Positions 27,408 through 37,653 of a DNA stretch of 64,000 bases are shown here, piece after piece (position 1 is the stretch's first letter; the number at the start of each line of letters is the position of its first letter). Origin of the DNA: a candidate division FCPU426 bacterium (GTDB taxonomy: Bacteria > Oederibacteriota > Muellerivitia > Muellerivitales > Muellerivitaceae); NCBI GenBank assembly GCA_003136635.1, contig PLFD01000025.1, positions 1-64,000 of the forward strand, read 5' to 3'. The position numbers and the translations under genes were made by a program. Below the pieces are notes generated by a model that saw only the letters and a list, made by a program, of their open reading frames with translations, was not told the DNA's origin and did no database searches.

Positions 27408-28085
27408 TCAACCACTGTTTTTCGTTTTATCGCTTTTGCTCGACTTTTCGAGAAAATAGGTCAAATGTTCCAACTCTGAGGCCAAATCCACCCCCCGGAC
27501 TAAAACTGACTTAGGAACGGATAAAGCGCAAGGCGCAAAATTAAGGATGGCCCTGATGCCCGCGTCTACCAGATCATCCGCCACTCTTTGGGCCTGACTG
27601 GCCGGAACCGCGATAACCCCAATCTCTATTTTTTTCTCCCGAACTACCTGGCGGATAGCCGGAGTGCCCCAAATCTTGACTCCTTCCAATTCCCAGCCCA
27701 CCTTAGAGGGGTCCACGTCAAAAGCGGCTTCCACTTTAAACCCGGCTTTGGCAAATCCCCCGTATTGCAAAAGGGCCGTGCCCAAATGGCCCGCGCCAAT
27801 AAGAGCCAGTCTCCAACTCTTATTGAGACCCAAAATCCCCCGCATCTTCTCATCCAGAGTTTTGACGTCGTACCCCACGCCCCTCTGTCCAAACTGGCCG
27901 AAATAAGCCAGGTCTTTACGGACTTGAGCGGGATTAATATCCGAAACGGCGGCCAGCTCTTTAGAAGAAATTACCAATTGATTACTCTGGGAAAATTGGG
28001 CGAAACTTCTTAAATAACGAGGCAGTCTCGCGATAGTGGGCTCGGGGATGCTTTTTCGTTTGGAAGGAGAAGAATTTTTAACCAT
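27408..28085 (-). CDS. rex: Redox-sensing transcriptional repressor Rex
   Basis: A 225-residue repressor that reads the NADH/NAD+ ratio. The N-terminal winged helix (IARLPRYLRSF ... SSKELAAVSDINPAQVRKDLAYFGQFG, given in pieces) and the Rossmann motif LIGAGHLGTALL (about 95-106) are diagnostic, and the C terminus carries the domain-swapped helix. ATG at 28085 has AAAGG upstream, preferred to the TTG two codons earlier. It lies 27 bp after a response regulator gene. Confidence 0.95.
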   Translation of the reverse strand: MVKNSSPSKRKSIPEPTIARLPRYLRSFAQFSQSNQLVISSKELAAVSDINPAQVRKDLAYFGQFGQRGVGYDVKTLDEKMRGILGLNKSWRLALIGAGHLGTALLQYGGFAKAGFKVEAAFDVDPSKVGWELEGVKIWGTPAIRQVVREKKIEIGVIAVPASQAQRVADDLVDAGIRAILNFAPCALSVPKSVLVRGVDLASELEHLTYFLEKSSKSDKTKNSG

Positions 28086-28112
28086 GAACAACCTTTTTAC
28101 TCGGGAATAATC

Positions 28113-28589
28113 TCAAAGTTCATCTGACGAATGACGAATCGAATGCTGTTCTTCCAAATATTGATGCCGGCGGCTCAAGGCCTCAGCGACCTTTTCTTTT
28201 AGAGCCTTGTTCTTAAAGGGCTTCGCCACATAATCCGTGGCGCCTCTTCGTAAAGCCTCAATACCCACCGAAAAAGAACCGTAAGCGGTCATCAATATCA
28301 CAAAGATAGATTTATCCCGGGCTTTCAAATATTGAAGAAGTTCCAATCCGGTCATTTCAGGCATCCGCAGATCCACCAAAGCCAGATCGTAGGCATTTTT
28401 ACGCTGCAGCGCGATGGCCTGCGTTGCGCTCGTCGCCGTATCCACTCCATAACCCTCTTGCATAAGAATCGTTTGGATTAAAGTGACAAAATCCGACTCA
28501 TCATCCACAACCAAAAGTCTAGCTTTGCGGATTTTGACGGAAGGTTTTTTTGTTTTAGCTGTCGGCCGTTTTTTCATGACTTTTTTCAT
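28113..28589 (-). CDS. Single-domain response regulator
   Basis: A 158-residue CheY-like receiver with a lysine-rich N-terminal tail (residues 1-22). Phospho-acceptor Asp73 (LALVDLRMPEMTG), acidic pair Asp29/Asp30, Thr101 and Lys123 are all present. No DNA-binding or enzymatic output domain follows, so it must act through another protein. It overlaps the sensor kinase stop by 4 bp, indicating a cognate pair. Confidence 0.9.
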   Translation of the reverse strand: MKKVMKKRPTAKTKKPSVKIRKARLLVVDDESDFVTLIQTILMQEGYGVDTATSATQAIALQRKNAYDLALVDLRMPEMTGLELLQYLKARDKSIFVILMTAYGSFSVGIEALRRGATDYVAKPFKNKALKEKVAEALSRRHQYLEEQHSIRHSSDEL

Positions 28590-29992
28590 AAACCCAAATC
28601 CTTTGAATTCGTCTCACTTTTATTATAGTAAAAATCTTCCGAATCAGCTGTCTGATTGGGTTTCAACCCTTCCACGGGAAAAATCAGTATAAAAACAGTT
28701 CCAACGCCGACAGTACTGCTCACTTCTATTGTTCCATTGTGTTCATCGACAATTCGTTTAACGATAGCCAGCCCAAGTCCTGTGCCTTTTCCAAAATCCT
28801 TGGTGGAATAAAAAGGTTCAAAAATTTGGGAAAGTTTGTCGGCAGAAATACCTCTACCATTGTCCTGTACGACGACTTTGATTTCTCCTCTTTGGTCTCC
28901 CGCGCTCAGCCTCATCGATTGGTACTGAAACCTGACGGTTAAAGTCACAATGCCGTTTTCAGCAATGGAATCGATGGCGTTTTCAACTAGGTTTAAAAGA
29001 GCCTGATAAAGACCGTCTGGATAACCCTTTATTTCCGGAAGTTTTGAGTCCATGTCGAGAATTAAACGGCTTTTATTTCTTTTGAGCTTGGGATTAACCG
29101 CCGCCGCCACCGCCTGAATCACTTTTGGAAAAGAGACCAGTTGGATTTGGGACATGGTCTGACGGCCATAATCCAAAATATCCCGGACTGTCCGAATGGC
29201 CCTCTGAACATATTGATTGATTTGAATCAGCCGCCGATAAGTTTTAGTGCTTTTTCGGGTCTCGGCGATAAGCAACTCCAAATTGCCCGAAATCAAACCC
29301 AGAGGTGTATTCACACCATGGGCCACGCGTCCTGTCATTTCTCCCATTTGAATCAAATGACGTTTTTGTTCTAAAGACCGTTCTTTAATTCGAAGTCGTT
29401 CTTCCCGCACCCAAACCTGCCTCATCGCGATAGAGCAGACAATAATCATGAGTATGGAAAAGAAAAACCAGCGAAGACTTTGATGCCAATAAACCGATTT
29501 GCGTATTTCGGGGGAAGAATGGGCCAGTAAATTTGAAATGATATTGATCTGAGTTGCGCCAAAAGTATTCGAAAGATTCCAAATATAATCGAGGTAAAAG
29601 AAACCCAAAAATACCGACATCAAAATGACCACCACAATTACCGCCATCCGAGGCTGTAAAACTAAAATAGCGTGAACTAAAACCAGAAGAAAAAACGGAA
29701 CATAAAAACTGACAGGTCCGCCTGAAATAGCGATCCAAAAACTGACAAAAATTCCATCTACAATAAAAATCACCGGCGAAAGCCACGGTACCAACCGCTT
29801 GATTTTACCCAAGACGCCAAAGACTAAACTCAAAGCCATACCAATAAAAAGAAGCTCCCATCCAGTGGTTACCGCCGGCGATGACCGCGCGTCCTCCGAT
29901 ATCATCAAGAGACAACACATCAACGCCAAACAAATCGTCCGGATGCGGATAAGGGTTTGAAAGCTGCGAAAGCGGGTTTCAGTGTATGGCAA
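28586..29992 (-). CDS. Membrane sensor histidine kinase
   Basis: A 468-residue kinase. Five to six transmembrane helices (residues about 18-190) form the sensor with little extracellular material, a coiled linker follows, and the phospho-acceptor is His225 in VAHGVNTPLG, where the usual Glu after His is Gly. The ATPase domain has LLNLVENAIDS, VVQDNGRGIS and GKGTGLGLAIVKRIV. The layout and AHGxxTPL box recall RegB/PrrB-type redox kinases, which would suit the nearby rex gene, though this is inference. It starts with TTG behind AGGA. Confidence 0.9.
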   Translation of the reverse strand: MPYTETRFRSFQTLIRIRTICLALMCCLLMISEDARSSPAVTTGWELLFIGMALSLVFGVLGKIKRLVPWLSPVIFIVDGIFVSFWIAISGGPVSFYVPFFLLVLVHAILVLQPRMAVIVVVILMSVFLGFFYLDYIWNLSNTFGATQINIISNLLAHSSPEIRKSVYWHQSLRWFFFSILMIIVCSIAMRQVWVREERLRIKERSLEQKRHLIQMGEMTGRVAHGVNTPLGLISGNLELLIAETRKSTKTYRRLIQINQYVQRAIRTVRDILDYGRQTMSQIQLVSFPKVIQAVAAAVNPKLKRNKSRLILDMDSKLPEIKGYPDGLYQALLNLVENAIDSIAENGIVTLTVRFQYQSMRLSAGDQRGEIKVVVQDNGRGISADKLSQIFEPFYSTKDFGKGTGLGLAIVKRIVDEHNGTIEVSSTVGVGTVFILIFPVEGLKPNQTADSEDFYYNKSETNSKDLGL

Positions 29993-30000
29993 AACAGTCC

Positions 30001-30327
30001 TTACTTTTGTCGCGAATTCAAACTTTGATCAATCCAGTTCAAATAATCAGGATTTCCCCCGGTTATCGGCAGGGCTAAAACTTCACAAATCTGATAAGGA
30101 TGGTTTGCCTTGATCCATCGAGTCAAAACAGTTAGTTTGCTTTTAACCGTCTTAATGATCAAAAGTTCCTCGCGGCTTGTTTCAATTTTTCCCTTCCACC
30201 AATAACGGCTGGTGACACCGGGAAGGCGGTTAACACAAGCGGCCAACTTTTGATTCACCAATCCCGTGGATAATTTTTCACTGACTAAACGATTCGGACT
30301 AGTCACCATTACCACATGATATTTCAA
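30001..30327 (-). CDS. cutA: CutA-family divalent-cation tolerance protein
   Basis: A 108-residue protein with the full CutA1 fold: VMVTSPNRLVSEKLSTGLV, LAACVNRLPGVTSRYWWKGKIE and the terminal HPYQICEVLALPI. CutA1 forms trimers and has been linked to copper tolerance and signal-protein-like roles. It overlaps the AAA-ATPase gene by 4 bp, so they are translationally coupled. Confidence 0.92.
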   Translation of the reverse strand: MKYHVVMVTSPNRLVSEKLSTGLVNQKLAACVNRLPGVTSRYWWKGKIETSREELLIIKTVKSKLTVLTRWIKANHPYQICEVLALPITGGNPDYLNWIDQSLNSRQK

Positions 30328-31583
30328 GGCTTGTTATCCCCTTCCTCTGTATTTAAAAGGTTGAAAACTTTTTCGCCTGAAACGGAAGTAGTTGTCTTGA
30401 CTAAAGACAGACGTAACCCCGATTCAGGAAGCGATTTTCGCCCCGGCAAAGCGTAAACTTTAACCCCATCTACCACTTCAACTATTTCAGCCAATCGATT
30501 TTTGCATAAAATCTCCAGGCGACGCGCGATTGAGATCATGTCCAAACCCATAAAGGATTGAAGATCCGTATTGGAAGCTACAGCCCGGCCCGATTTGGCC
30601 AAAAAGTAAAGGAGTTTTCGGCAAACCTGATCTAGCTTGAGATGTTCATTCACGGCTTCAAATAAGTCCTGAAACTCAACTCTATCGGTTTTGCGGCGGT
30701 ATCCCCGGTACATTCCTTCGGACAACAAATAAAGAAATCGCCGAGGGTTTCCATCGGCCAGGGCTAACGCCAGGACAATGGCTTCCGGTTCAAAAAAATG
30801 ATGATTGAGATCAAAATGCCCTGCTTTTTGCAGCCGCCGGGAAAGAACTTCTTTAAGCTCATTCGTGGAAAACTTTTCGACCAGAATGATATTTTTAAAA
30901 AGTCCCAAAACGGTAGGATCACCGCCTTCTTGAACAATTGATCGCACTTTGGAGTAAAACTCCTCTTGAAGCGAAATCGCAAAACCAATATTGGGCAATT
31001 CCAGTAAAGGCTTTACCTCTTCCAAAACCTGAAGGGTTCTTTCTGAACGAGTCAAATGCCGAATACGGTCTCCCTTGATTTTTTCCAGATCATCCACAAA
31101 AACCAAAATGGGTTTTTTCAGTTTCAAGACCATCTGCCGGATAATTGAAAACACCTCATTTTTACTTAAATTTTCTTTTTCCAACCGACGGCCGATCATT
31201 TTGAGATCCATGCCCTGTATTTTGGAAATTACCACCAGCATTTCTTTTAGAAGTTCGTTGAGAAAGTAGCCCGCGTCATCGATCGGCACGCCAATACTTA
31301 CCGAATGAAACTGGGAGGCAGGAACCCTGGATTGGACCGCCCTCATCAAACTGCTTTTACCCACACCCGGCTCTCCGGCTAAACCCACGTTGGAAAGAGA
31401 AAAAAGAGTGGAGCAAATTCGATCGATTAAAAATTCCCTGCCAATAAAAAAATCGAGGTTTTGCGGGCGCAAGGAAAGCGTCGTAAAAGGATCCAGCTTC
31501 AGTTTGAAATGGGCGAAAGCCGTATTGGCGGTTTTAGTCTGGGCGGCGGAGTTGCTTGAAGATGTTACGCGTTTTTTTTTCAT
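30324..31583 (-). CDS. AAA ATPase with C-terminal winged-helix-like region (Orc1/Cdc6-like)
   Basis: A 419-residue soluble ATPase. Walker A is GEPGVGKSSL (about 70-79), Walker B ILVFVDDLEKI (about 159-169) and the sensor region GNPRRFLYLLSEGMYRG follows. The last hundred residues look like a winged helix (SFMGLDMISIARRLEILCKNRLAEIVEV). The layout matches MoxR/Orc1-Cdc6-like STAND-type ATPases. There is no membrane segment. It lies between a class III cyclase and cutA, and its role is unknown. Confidence 0.75.
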   Translation of the reverse strand: MKKKRVTSSSNSAAQTKTANTAFAHFKLKLDPFTTLSLRPQNLDFFIGREFLIDRICSTLFSLSNVGLAGEPGVGKSSLMRAVQSRVPASQFHSVSIGVPIDDAGYFLNELLKEMLVVISKIQGMDLKMIGRRLEKENLSKNEVFSIIRQMVLKLKKPILVFVDDLEKIKGDRIRHLTRSERTLQVLEEVKPLLELPNIGFAISLQEEFYSKVRSIVQEGGDPTVLGLFKNIILVEKFSTNELKEVLSRRLQKAGHFDLNHHFFEPEAIVLALALADGNPRRFLYLLSEGMYRGYRRKTDRVEFQDLFEAVNEHLKLDQVCRKLLYFLAKSGRAVASNTDLQSFMGLDMISIARRLEILCKNRLAEIVEVVDGVKVYALPGRKSLPESGLRLSLVKTTTSVSGEKVFNLLNTEEGDNKP

Positions 31584-31601
31584 CGGTTCCAGAAATAGAA
31601 G

Positions 31602-32648
31602 TTAGCGGCTCATCGTCAGACGCTGGCGGACAACCAAGTAGGGGGTATGCATGCCCGATTTGCCTTTCATCTGAACAGGAGGCAAGGCGGTTAATTCATA
31701 ATCTTCCTCAGCCACGCGGGCCATTTCCTCGTTGACCAAAACCTGCCCATGCTTGGCGATCCCGCATAATCGGGAGGAAATATTAACCGTATCCCCAATA
31801 AGCGTATATTCCATTCGATTCGATGAGCCCATATTTCCCATAATGGCCTCTCCCGCCGTAATACCGATACCCAGCCCAATTTCAATCGGATAACTATAGG
31901 CGACTTTAAAACTTTTGTTCAAAATCTCAAACTTATCCTGCATGCGCAAGGCGGTATGAAGAACCGCTTTGGCCGCCGCGAGTTCGTTGCCATAGGGCCT
32001 TCGGAAATAAGCCATAATTGCGTCGCCGATATATTTATTGATGTCGCCGCCATTTTGTGTGATGACCTCTTCCATCGCGCTAAACATCTTGTTCAAAATA
32101 TCCACCGTTTCTTCGGGTTTTAACTGTTCGGTCATTCGGGTAAAGCCGCGGATATCTGAAAAGAGAACATATACCCTTCGCAACTCGCCGCCCAATTCGG
32201 AATTCATGGCTTTCTTGACCGCGTTGGCGGAAACTTTAGTCCCCACGTATTTTTCCAAAGTTTGATAGGAGTCGCTGACTTTATACATCAAGGCCCGATA
32301 TTCATCTGCCGAAGCCGTCAATAGTTTGTTTTTGGCGGCAGAAAGACCCCAAGGCGAGAGTGCCTTAATCCGAATAAAACCGTAAGCCAGCATTTTATTT
32401 TCAATAAAAAAGTCTTGAAGATCCATAACCCAGAGATGCCGAAGACGCCAGGAAACTAAAAACCACCACAAACCTAAAAAAACAAAAGTTCCAGCGCCAA
32501 TATATTGCACAACCAAAACGTCATCAATAAACATTGAAGCAATGAATCCGGCGACAAAGCTGAAGCCAATCCATAGAATTAAAAACGGGAAAATACGGGT
32601 CAATTTGGATAGTTTTTTTTCTTCGGACTTTGAATTCGATTCAGGCAT
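31602..32648 (-). CDS. Class III adenylate/guanylate cyclase, membrane-anchored
   Basis: A 348-residue cyclase with two N-terminal helices (about 18-40 and 48-68). The metal aspartates are Asp165 (LFSDIRGFT) and Asp209 (YIGDAIMAYF). Lys205 and Asp286 (LIGDTVNISSRL) are the adenine-selecting pair, and Asn289 and Arg293 complete the transition-state set, so it should be an active adenylate cyclase. GGAG precedes the ATG. Upstream of the AAA-ATPase gene by 18 bp. Confidence 0.9.
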   Translation of the reverse strand: MPESNSKSEEKKLSKLTRIFPFLILWIGFSFVAGFIASMFIDDVLVVQYIGAGTFVFLGLWWFLVSWRLRHLWVMDLQDFFIENKMLAYGFIRIKALSPWGLSAAKNKLLTASADEYRALMYKVSDSYQTLEKYVGTKVSANAVKKAMNSELGGELRRVYVLFSDIRGFTRMTEQLKPEETVDILNKMFSAMEEVITQNGGDINKYIGDAIMAYFRRPYGNELAAAKAVLHTALRMQDKFEILNKSFKVAYSYPIEIGLGIGITAGEAIMGNMGSSNRMEYTLIGDTVNISSRLCGIAKHGQVLVNEEMARVAEEDYELTALPPVQMKGKSGMHTPYLVVRQRLTMSR

Positions 32649-32764
32649 CGGGACTCCGGAAAACCTATAAAATGGCTAGAAAACTATTTTACCAAAAAAG
32701 ACGACAAATGTTGGGCGACGAGCAAAAATTTAAGGGATAGTGGTTCAATATCACCGATTTTAAT

Positions 32765-34189
32765 TCAACCTTTGGTTAATTCCTGGCCTGCCGCTTTAAG
32801 TTTGGACAGTCCTTCTACCGTATGGGCTTCCATATAGCACCGCATTAAGGGCTCGGTTCCTGAAAACCGGACCATCAGCCATTCACCGTTTTCGAAAATA
32901 AATTTTGTCCCGTCAATCCGGATGATTTCCTTCACTTTGAGGCCGGCAATTTCAGTGGGCGGCGTATTTTTCAATTTAGCCGTCATGACTTCTTTTAGGC
33001 CGTCGCGCAGTTTTAAGTTAATGCGGTCGGTATAAAAGGCGCCGTATTCCTGATAAAGCCCCTTCAGAATGGCGGATAAAGTCTTTCCTTCATGGGCCAC
33101 GACTTCAGCCATCAGCAGACAGGCCAACACGCCATCTTTTTCAGGCACATGTCCATGAACGGTCAAACCCCCGGACTCTTCGCCGCCGATAATGATCGGT
33201 TCTTTTGCCATAATTTCCGCGATGTACTTAAACCCGACCGGTGTTTCACGCAAAGGGACATTGTGGGCTTTAGCGATGGCGTCAATCAAATGGGTGGTGG
33301 CCACCGTACGAACCACACAGCCTTTCCAATCGCGAGTTTTCAGTAAATGGGAGAAAAGAATCGCCAGAACCTCATTGGGACTCAGATAAGTTCCATCAGC
33401 GTCAATGACGCCAAACCGATCCGCGTCACCGTCATTGGCCAGGCCCAGGTGGGCCGGCCAGGTCTTGACCAGTTGAATGGCTTCTTTTAACTCTTCCGCG
33501 CCGGGCTCGGGATGATGCCCTCCGAAAAAAGGGTCCCGATTATTGTGAAGAACATTGATATTCACTCCGCCTTCTTGAAGCAGAGTGTCTAAATAACCGC
33601 CGCCATTGCCGTGCATCACGTCGACCACGATTTTCAAACGGGCTTTTTTCAAGACATCAAATTTGACGAATTCCCGGATACGTTTGAAATAGTCGGCTTT
33701 AGGATCAATGTTCTCCACTAACCCTTTTTCGACCGCCTGGTCGTAAGGCATTTCCAAAACAGGGGTTCCGGCTTTTTGTAATTCAATCACACCCTCTTCC
33801 AACGCCTGGGTCACTTGGACCGGAGCGGGACCGCCATCCGCGCCGTTAAACTTGAGACCCTGATACACGGCGGGATTATGACTGGCCGTAAAGTTAATGG
33901 AACCCGCTGTTTTACGGCGAATCAGTTCATACGACACAGTTGGAGTGGGTGTACCAGTCGGGCAAACGTAAGACTTGATGCCGTAACCGGCCAAAACTTC
34001 GATGGTCGTCTTTTGAAATTCTTCGGAAAGAAACCGGTAATCTCCCGCGACAACCAGTCCTTTGGAGGCCTCGCTTGACTTTTTTAAATACTCGGCGATG
34101 GCCGCAGTCGCGATCTTGACGTTCGCGAAGGTAAAATCCTCCGCCATAATCGCGCGCCAGCCGGAGGTACCAAAAGTGATTTTAGCCAT
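32765..34189 (-). CDS. Phosphoglucomutase/phosphomannomutase
   Basis: I use the ATG at 34189 (AGGA upstream, MAKITFGTSGWRA), giving 474 residues. The four alpha-D-phosphohexomutase domains are intact: catalytic Ser103 in TASHNP, metal loop DGDADRFG, sugar loop GGEESGGL and phosphate loop RFSGTEPLMR. It interconverts hexose 1- and 6-phosphates for polysaccharide or central metabolism. Single gene, divergent from recQ. Confidence 0.93.
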   Translation of the reverse strand: MAKITFGTSGWRAIMAEDFTFANVKIATAAIAEYLKKSSEASKGLVVAGDYRFLSEEFQKTTIEVLAGYGIKSYVCPTGTPTPTVSYELIRRKTAGSINFTASHNPAVYQGLKFNGADGGPAPVQVTQALEEGVIELQKAGTPVLEMPYDQAVEKGLVENIDPKADYFKRIREFVKFDVLKKARLKIVVDVMHGNGGGYLDTLLQEGGVNINVLHNNRDPFFGGHHPEPGAEELKEAIQLVKTWPAHLGLANDGDADRFGVIDADGTYLSPNEVLAILFSHLLKTRDWKGCVVRTVATTHLIDAIAKAHNVPLRETPVGFKYIAEIMAKEPIIIGGEESGGLTVHGHVPEKDGVLACLLMAEVVAHEGKTLSAILKGLYQEYGAFYTDRINLKLRDGLKEVMTAKLKNTPPTEIAGLKVKEIIRIDGTKFIFENGEWLMVRFSGTEPLMRCYMEAHTVEGLSKLKAAGQELTKG

Positions 34190-34356
34190 GGGATTTCCTG
34201 TCATTGAATTGAAAAACCTATCGAAAAGAGCAAAAAGTTTAAGTGAAAATACGGTCCAACACAATGCCCTTGGAACTAATCATTCCGTTAAAAACAAAGT
34301 GCTATCATAATGAAACGAACTAAATTTTAACTGACAACTGGAACGCCTCCGCTGAC

Positions 34357-36543
34357 ATGATTTCTTCTTCCGATAAAAATCCTTTAACTCTTTTAACCCG
34401 CGTCTTTGGATATTCGGCTTTCCGGGGCCGCCAAAAAGAAGTCATTGAACACGTCCTTAAGGGCGGTTCCTGTCTCGTCTTGATGCCGACCGGCGGCGGC
34501 AAAAGTCTTTGTTACCAAATCCCCGCCATGATCCGGTACGGTTTGGGTTTGGTCGCCTCTCCTTTGATCGCTTTGATGCAGGATCAGGTGGACGCCCTGG
34601 CGCAAAACGGAGTGGCCGCCGCCTTTTATAATTCAACACTGGATGGCGCTCAAAAAAGCGAGATCCGCAAACAAGCCCAAACCGGTGGGTTGGATCTTTT
34701 GTATGTCGCTCCCGAAACCCTCAACAGTCCGGGATTCCAGTCCTTTATTCAAGGCCTTCCCTTAAGTCTTATCGCGGTGGATGAAGCCCACTGTGTTTCC
34801 CAATGGGGTCATGATTTCCGCCCGGACTATCTGGAAGTCGCGCGCCTCCGGGAGCACTTCCCCTCAACCCCGCTCATCGCCTTGACCGCCACCGCTGATC
34901 CCCAAACCCAAAAAGATGTTCGCGAACGGCTGGGATTAGCCCATGACCCGATTTTTTCCTCCAGCTTTGACAGGCCCAATATCCGCTACCAAATCGGGTC
35001 GAAGGAAAAAAGCCGTGAGCAACTATTCGACTTCATCCAATCCGAACACCCCGATCAGGCCGGTATTGTTTATGTCCTGAGCCGGACCAACGTGGACGAA
35101 ACCGCCGCATGGCTGACACAAAAAGGATTAAAGGCCATGCCCTATCACGCCGGGTTAGACGCGAATCAACGGCGCCAAAACCAGGCCCGCTTTCTGCGGG
35201 AAGAGGGATGGATTATGGTCGCCACCATCGCCTTCGGTATGGGGATCGACAAACCCAACGTGCGTTTCGTGGCCCACTTAAATCTTCCTAAAAGTGTGGA
35301 ATCTTATTACCAGGAAACCGGACGGGCCGGCCGCGACGGCGAACCCGCCTCCGCCTGGATGGCCTATTCTTCCGCCGACGTGGTGAAACTGCGACGAATG
35401 ATGGAAGGCGGCGAAGGAACTGACGACTTTAAAAAACTGGGCCGTAAAAAACTCGATGACATGCGCAACCTTTGCGAAGCCGCCCAATGCCGCCGACAGG
35501 TTCTGTTGGCCTATTTCGGCGAGGAACATCCTGGCGCCTGCGGTAATTGCGACAACTGTCTTCAGCCTTCCAACACATGGGACGCCACCATCTCCGCCCA
35601 AAAAGCTCTTTCCGCCATTGCCCGAACCGGCGAACGCTTTGGTGCCGGTCACTTAATTGATTTACTCTTGGGAAAAGAAACCGAAAAAGCCATCCAGTTC
35701 AACCACACCCGATTGAGTGTCTTTGGCGTGGGCAAGGATTTGGATAAAAAACAATGGGCTTCACTCTTCCGCCAGTTGGTTGCGGCAAAAATTGTCACCG
35801 TGGATGTAGAAGGCTACGGAGCTTACAAACTCAATCCCAATTCCTGGGCTGTTTTAAAAGAAGGTCAAAAGGTATGGCTCAGGGAAGAAGCCAAAGCGGT
35901 AGGAAAATCAAAACAGACCCGTTACGCCAGAACTGAAGCAAGTTCTAACAACGCGGGCCTCGTAGACGCCAATCTTTTCGAAGCACTCCGCACCCTACGG
36001 CTCAAGCTGGCGAAAGCGCAAGGCCTGCCCCCTTATGTCGTCTTTCACGACAGCGCCTTAAGAGAAATGGCTGCCCGAAGACCAACGACACTAAATGAGT
36101 TTGCGCAAATACCCGGCGTGGGTGAAGCTAAGTTGAAACACTATGGATCTACCTTTGTAGAACTCTTACGTCAATTGTCTCCGGCTCCAGAAATAAAACA
36201 AACACCCGCCGTTTCTTCATCCAAAGGAGCCTCAAATAGCTCCGACGAAACCTTAAATCTCTTCCGCCAGGGATTGGACGCCAAAGCGATTGCCTCCCAA
36301 CGCGGTTTAACCATCACCACCGTCTGGGATCATTTCGGTCAATTAATTTTTGAGAAGAAGCTAGATTTAAAGGATGTGGTCGATCTTTCTGACAAAGAGA
36401 TCGTCCTGTTGCAAACAGAGCTGTCTGATTCGGCAGGGCGACTCAAACCGGTCTTCGAGAAATTTGGCGGGAAATATTCTTTTGACGTCCTAAAGTGCGT
36501 GAAAGCAGAAAAACAGAACTTAGGAAATGGTTTACTTTACTAA
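34357..36543 (+). CDS. recQ: ATP-dependent DNA helicase RecQ
   Basis: A 728-residue SF2 helicase. Walker [14 protein letters not shown] in [18 protein letters not shown], motif [12 protein letters not shown], zinc-binding cysteines (CEAAQC ... CGNCDNC) and RQC winged helix are present; an HRDC domain lies at about 530-605. After a Ser-rich linker there is an extra C-terminal helix-turn-helix-like part ([22 protein letters not shown]), as in many RecQ of this size. It acts in recombination and replication-fork repair. The ribosome site is weak. Confidence 0.95.
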   Translation: MISSSDKNPLTLLTRVFGYSAFRGRQKEVIEHVLKGGSCLVLMPTGGGKSLCYQIPAMIRYGLGLVASPLIALMQDQVDALAQNGVAAAFYNSTLDGAQKSEIRKQAQTGGLDLLYVAPETLNSPGFQSFIQGLPLSLIAVDEAHCVSQWGHDFRPDYLEVARLREHFPSTPLIALTATADPQTQKDVRERLGLAHDPIFSSSFDRPNIRYQIGSKEKSREQLFDFIQSEHPDQAGIVYVLSRTNVDETAAWLTQKGLKAMPYHAGLDANQRRQNQARFLREEGWIMVATIAFGMGIDKPNVRFVAHLNLPKSVESYYQETGRAGRDGEPASAWMAYSSADVVKLRRMMEGGEGTDDFKKLGRKKLDDMRNLCEAAQCRRQVLLAYFGEEHPGACGNCDNCLQPSNTWDATISAQKALSAIARTGERFGAGHLIDLLLGKETEKAIQFNHTRLSVFGVGKDLDKKQWASLFRQLVAAKIVTVDVEGYGAYKLNPNSWAVLKEGQKVWLREEAKAVGKSKQTRYARTEASSNNAGLVDANLFEALRTLRLKLAKAQGLPPYVVFHDSALREMAARRPTTLNEFAQIPGVGEAKLKHYGSTFVELLRQLSPAPEIKQTPAVSSSKGASNSSDETLNLFRQGLDAKAIASQRGLTITTVWDHFGQLIFEKKLDLKDVVDLSDKEIVLLQTELSDSAGRLKPVFEKFGGKYSFDVLKCVKAEKQNLGNGLLY

Positions 36544-36579
36544 AGCTTTTAGTACCGTTCTTTCAGTCACGAAGATTTT

Positions 36580-37101
36580 TTACTGTTGCTGATAATCCTT
36601 TAGACCGACAGATACCCTATCGTAGTTACCAGGGTCTTGACCCATGAATTTAAAACTTTTCTGAGAATTAGGTGTTAAGAAATCGGTTGAGCATGCAAAA
36701 GTCATTTCATTACCAACCAATGTTCCTTTTTTATCATAAAAATTTGCTTCGACTTGAACAAATTGATAACTATCTTTTCCATTATTTTGAACATACCCAA
36801 CAACAGTGTAATATCCATCGGAAGTGCTGTAATTGGTCACCTTAACTTTTAAAGGGTTATTAACTTCAGTCTTTGTCGAGCCTTGGCTTGATGCTGTTTT
36901 GGAATTTTCAGAACTACCATAATGACCGAATAAATATACGAGAACAAAAATCAAAAAAAATCCGCCAATTAACGTCATGCAACCATTCTTTTTTTTAACT
37001 GGTTTGGCCTGAACTATATTTATTGGATTCCCACATTTTGGACACTTGTCCGCTTTATCCGAAATCTGTGCTTTGCATTCAGAACATTCAATAAGAGCCA
37101 T
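36580..37101 (-). CDS. Zinc-ribbon membrane protein with FxLYD-like extracellular domain
   Basis: 173 residues from an ATG with AAGGAG upstream. An N-terminal zinc ribbon (CSECKAQISDKADKCPKCG) is followed by a transmembrane helix (about 45-65) and a linker, then a beta-rich domain (VKVTNYSTSDGYYTVVGYV; FVQVEANFYDKKGTLVG) like FxLYD modules. Function unknown. The gene is AT-rich compared with recQ next to it and may be acquired. Confidence 0.6.
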   Translation of the reverse strand: MALIECSECKAQISDKADKCPKCGNPINIVQAKPVKKKNGCMTLIGGFFLIFVLVYLFGHYGSSENSKTASSQGSTKTEVNNPLKVKVTNYSTSDGYYTVVGYVQNNGKDSYQFVQVEANFYDKKGTLVGNEMTFACSTDFLTPNSQKSFKFMGQDPGNYDRVSVGLKDYQQQ

Positions 37102-37129
37102 TACCTTTACTCCTTCAAAACTTAGTTTG

Positions 37130-37630
37130 TTAAATTGACCAAACAATCGTGCCACAATCAGGCTCGAGTAAAACAATTGCCTTCTTTTTCAATTCTACTG
37201 CTGTTTTAGTTTTTCCTTGTTCAAGAAACCTAAGTAAAGCCGATTGAATACTTTCTCCATCTAATTTATTAATTGCACGTCCTAAACAATCAACGCGTCG
37301 CCCTATAAATTTAGGTTTATCAATTGATTTGCCAAATTTGGAATTCCCAAAATCATATGATTTTATTCGTTTGGCATACCAACGCTTTGTGGAATTTGCT
37401 TTATAAAAGGTATACACATCGAAATCATTAATGCCTGTTTCGCAATCCACATAATGCTTAGCTGCTCCTTGGCAAAGAGCAACACATAACACACTATTGG
37501 CATAAGTCGCCCATTCAGGTTTTTCTTTAAAAAACTGTTCCCTATCTCGTCGGGCTATTTCAGCTAATTGCTTCAAATCACTAAATTCTATTTTTAGAAA
37601 TGACCGGCCATCTTTACCAACTTCACTCAC
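37130..37630 (-). CDS. Hypothetical protein, 166 residues
   Basis: I do not recognise this soluble protein. It has GINDFDVYTFY (about 67-77), which vaguely recalls nucleotidyltransferase or DUF active-site strands, and RRVDCLGRAI near the end. It starts with GTG behind AAGGTG. The codon use is AT-rich, as in the zinc-ribbon gene 28 bp downstream, and both lie between recQ and a duplicated gene fragment, so they are probably accessory genes. Confidence 0.5.
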   Translation of the reverse strand: MSEVGKDGRSFLKIEFSDLKQLAEIARRDREQFFKEKPEWATYANSVLCVALCQGAAKHYVDCETGINDFDVYTFYKANSTKRWYAKRIKSYDFGNSKFGKSIDKPKFIGRRVDCLGRAINKLDGESIQSALLRFLEQGKTKTAVELKKKAIVLLEPDCGTIVWSI

Positions 37631-37653
37631 GCTAAAACACCTTTTAAATTCTA

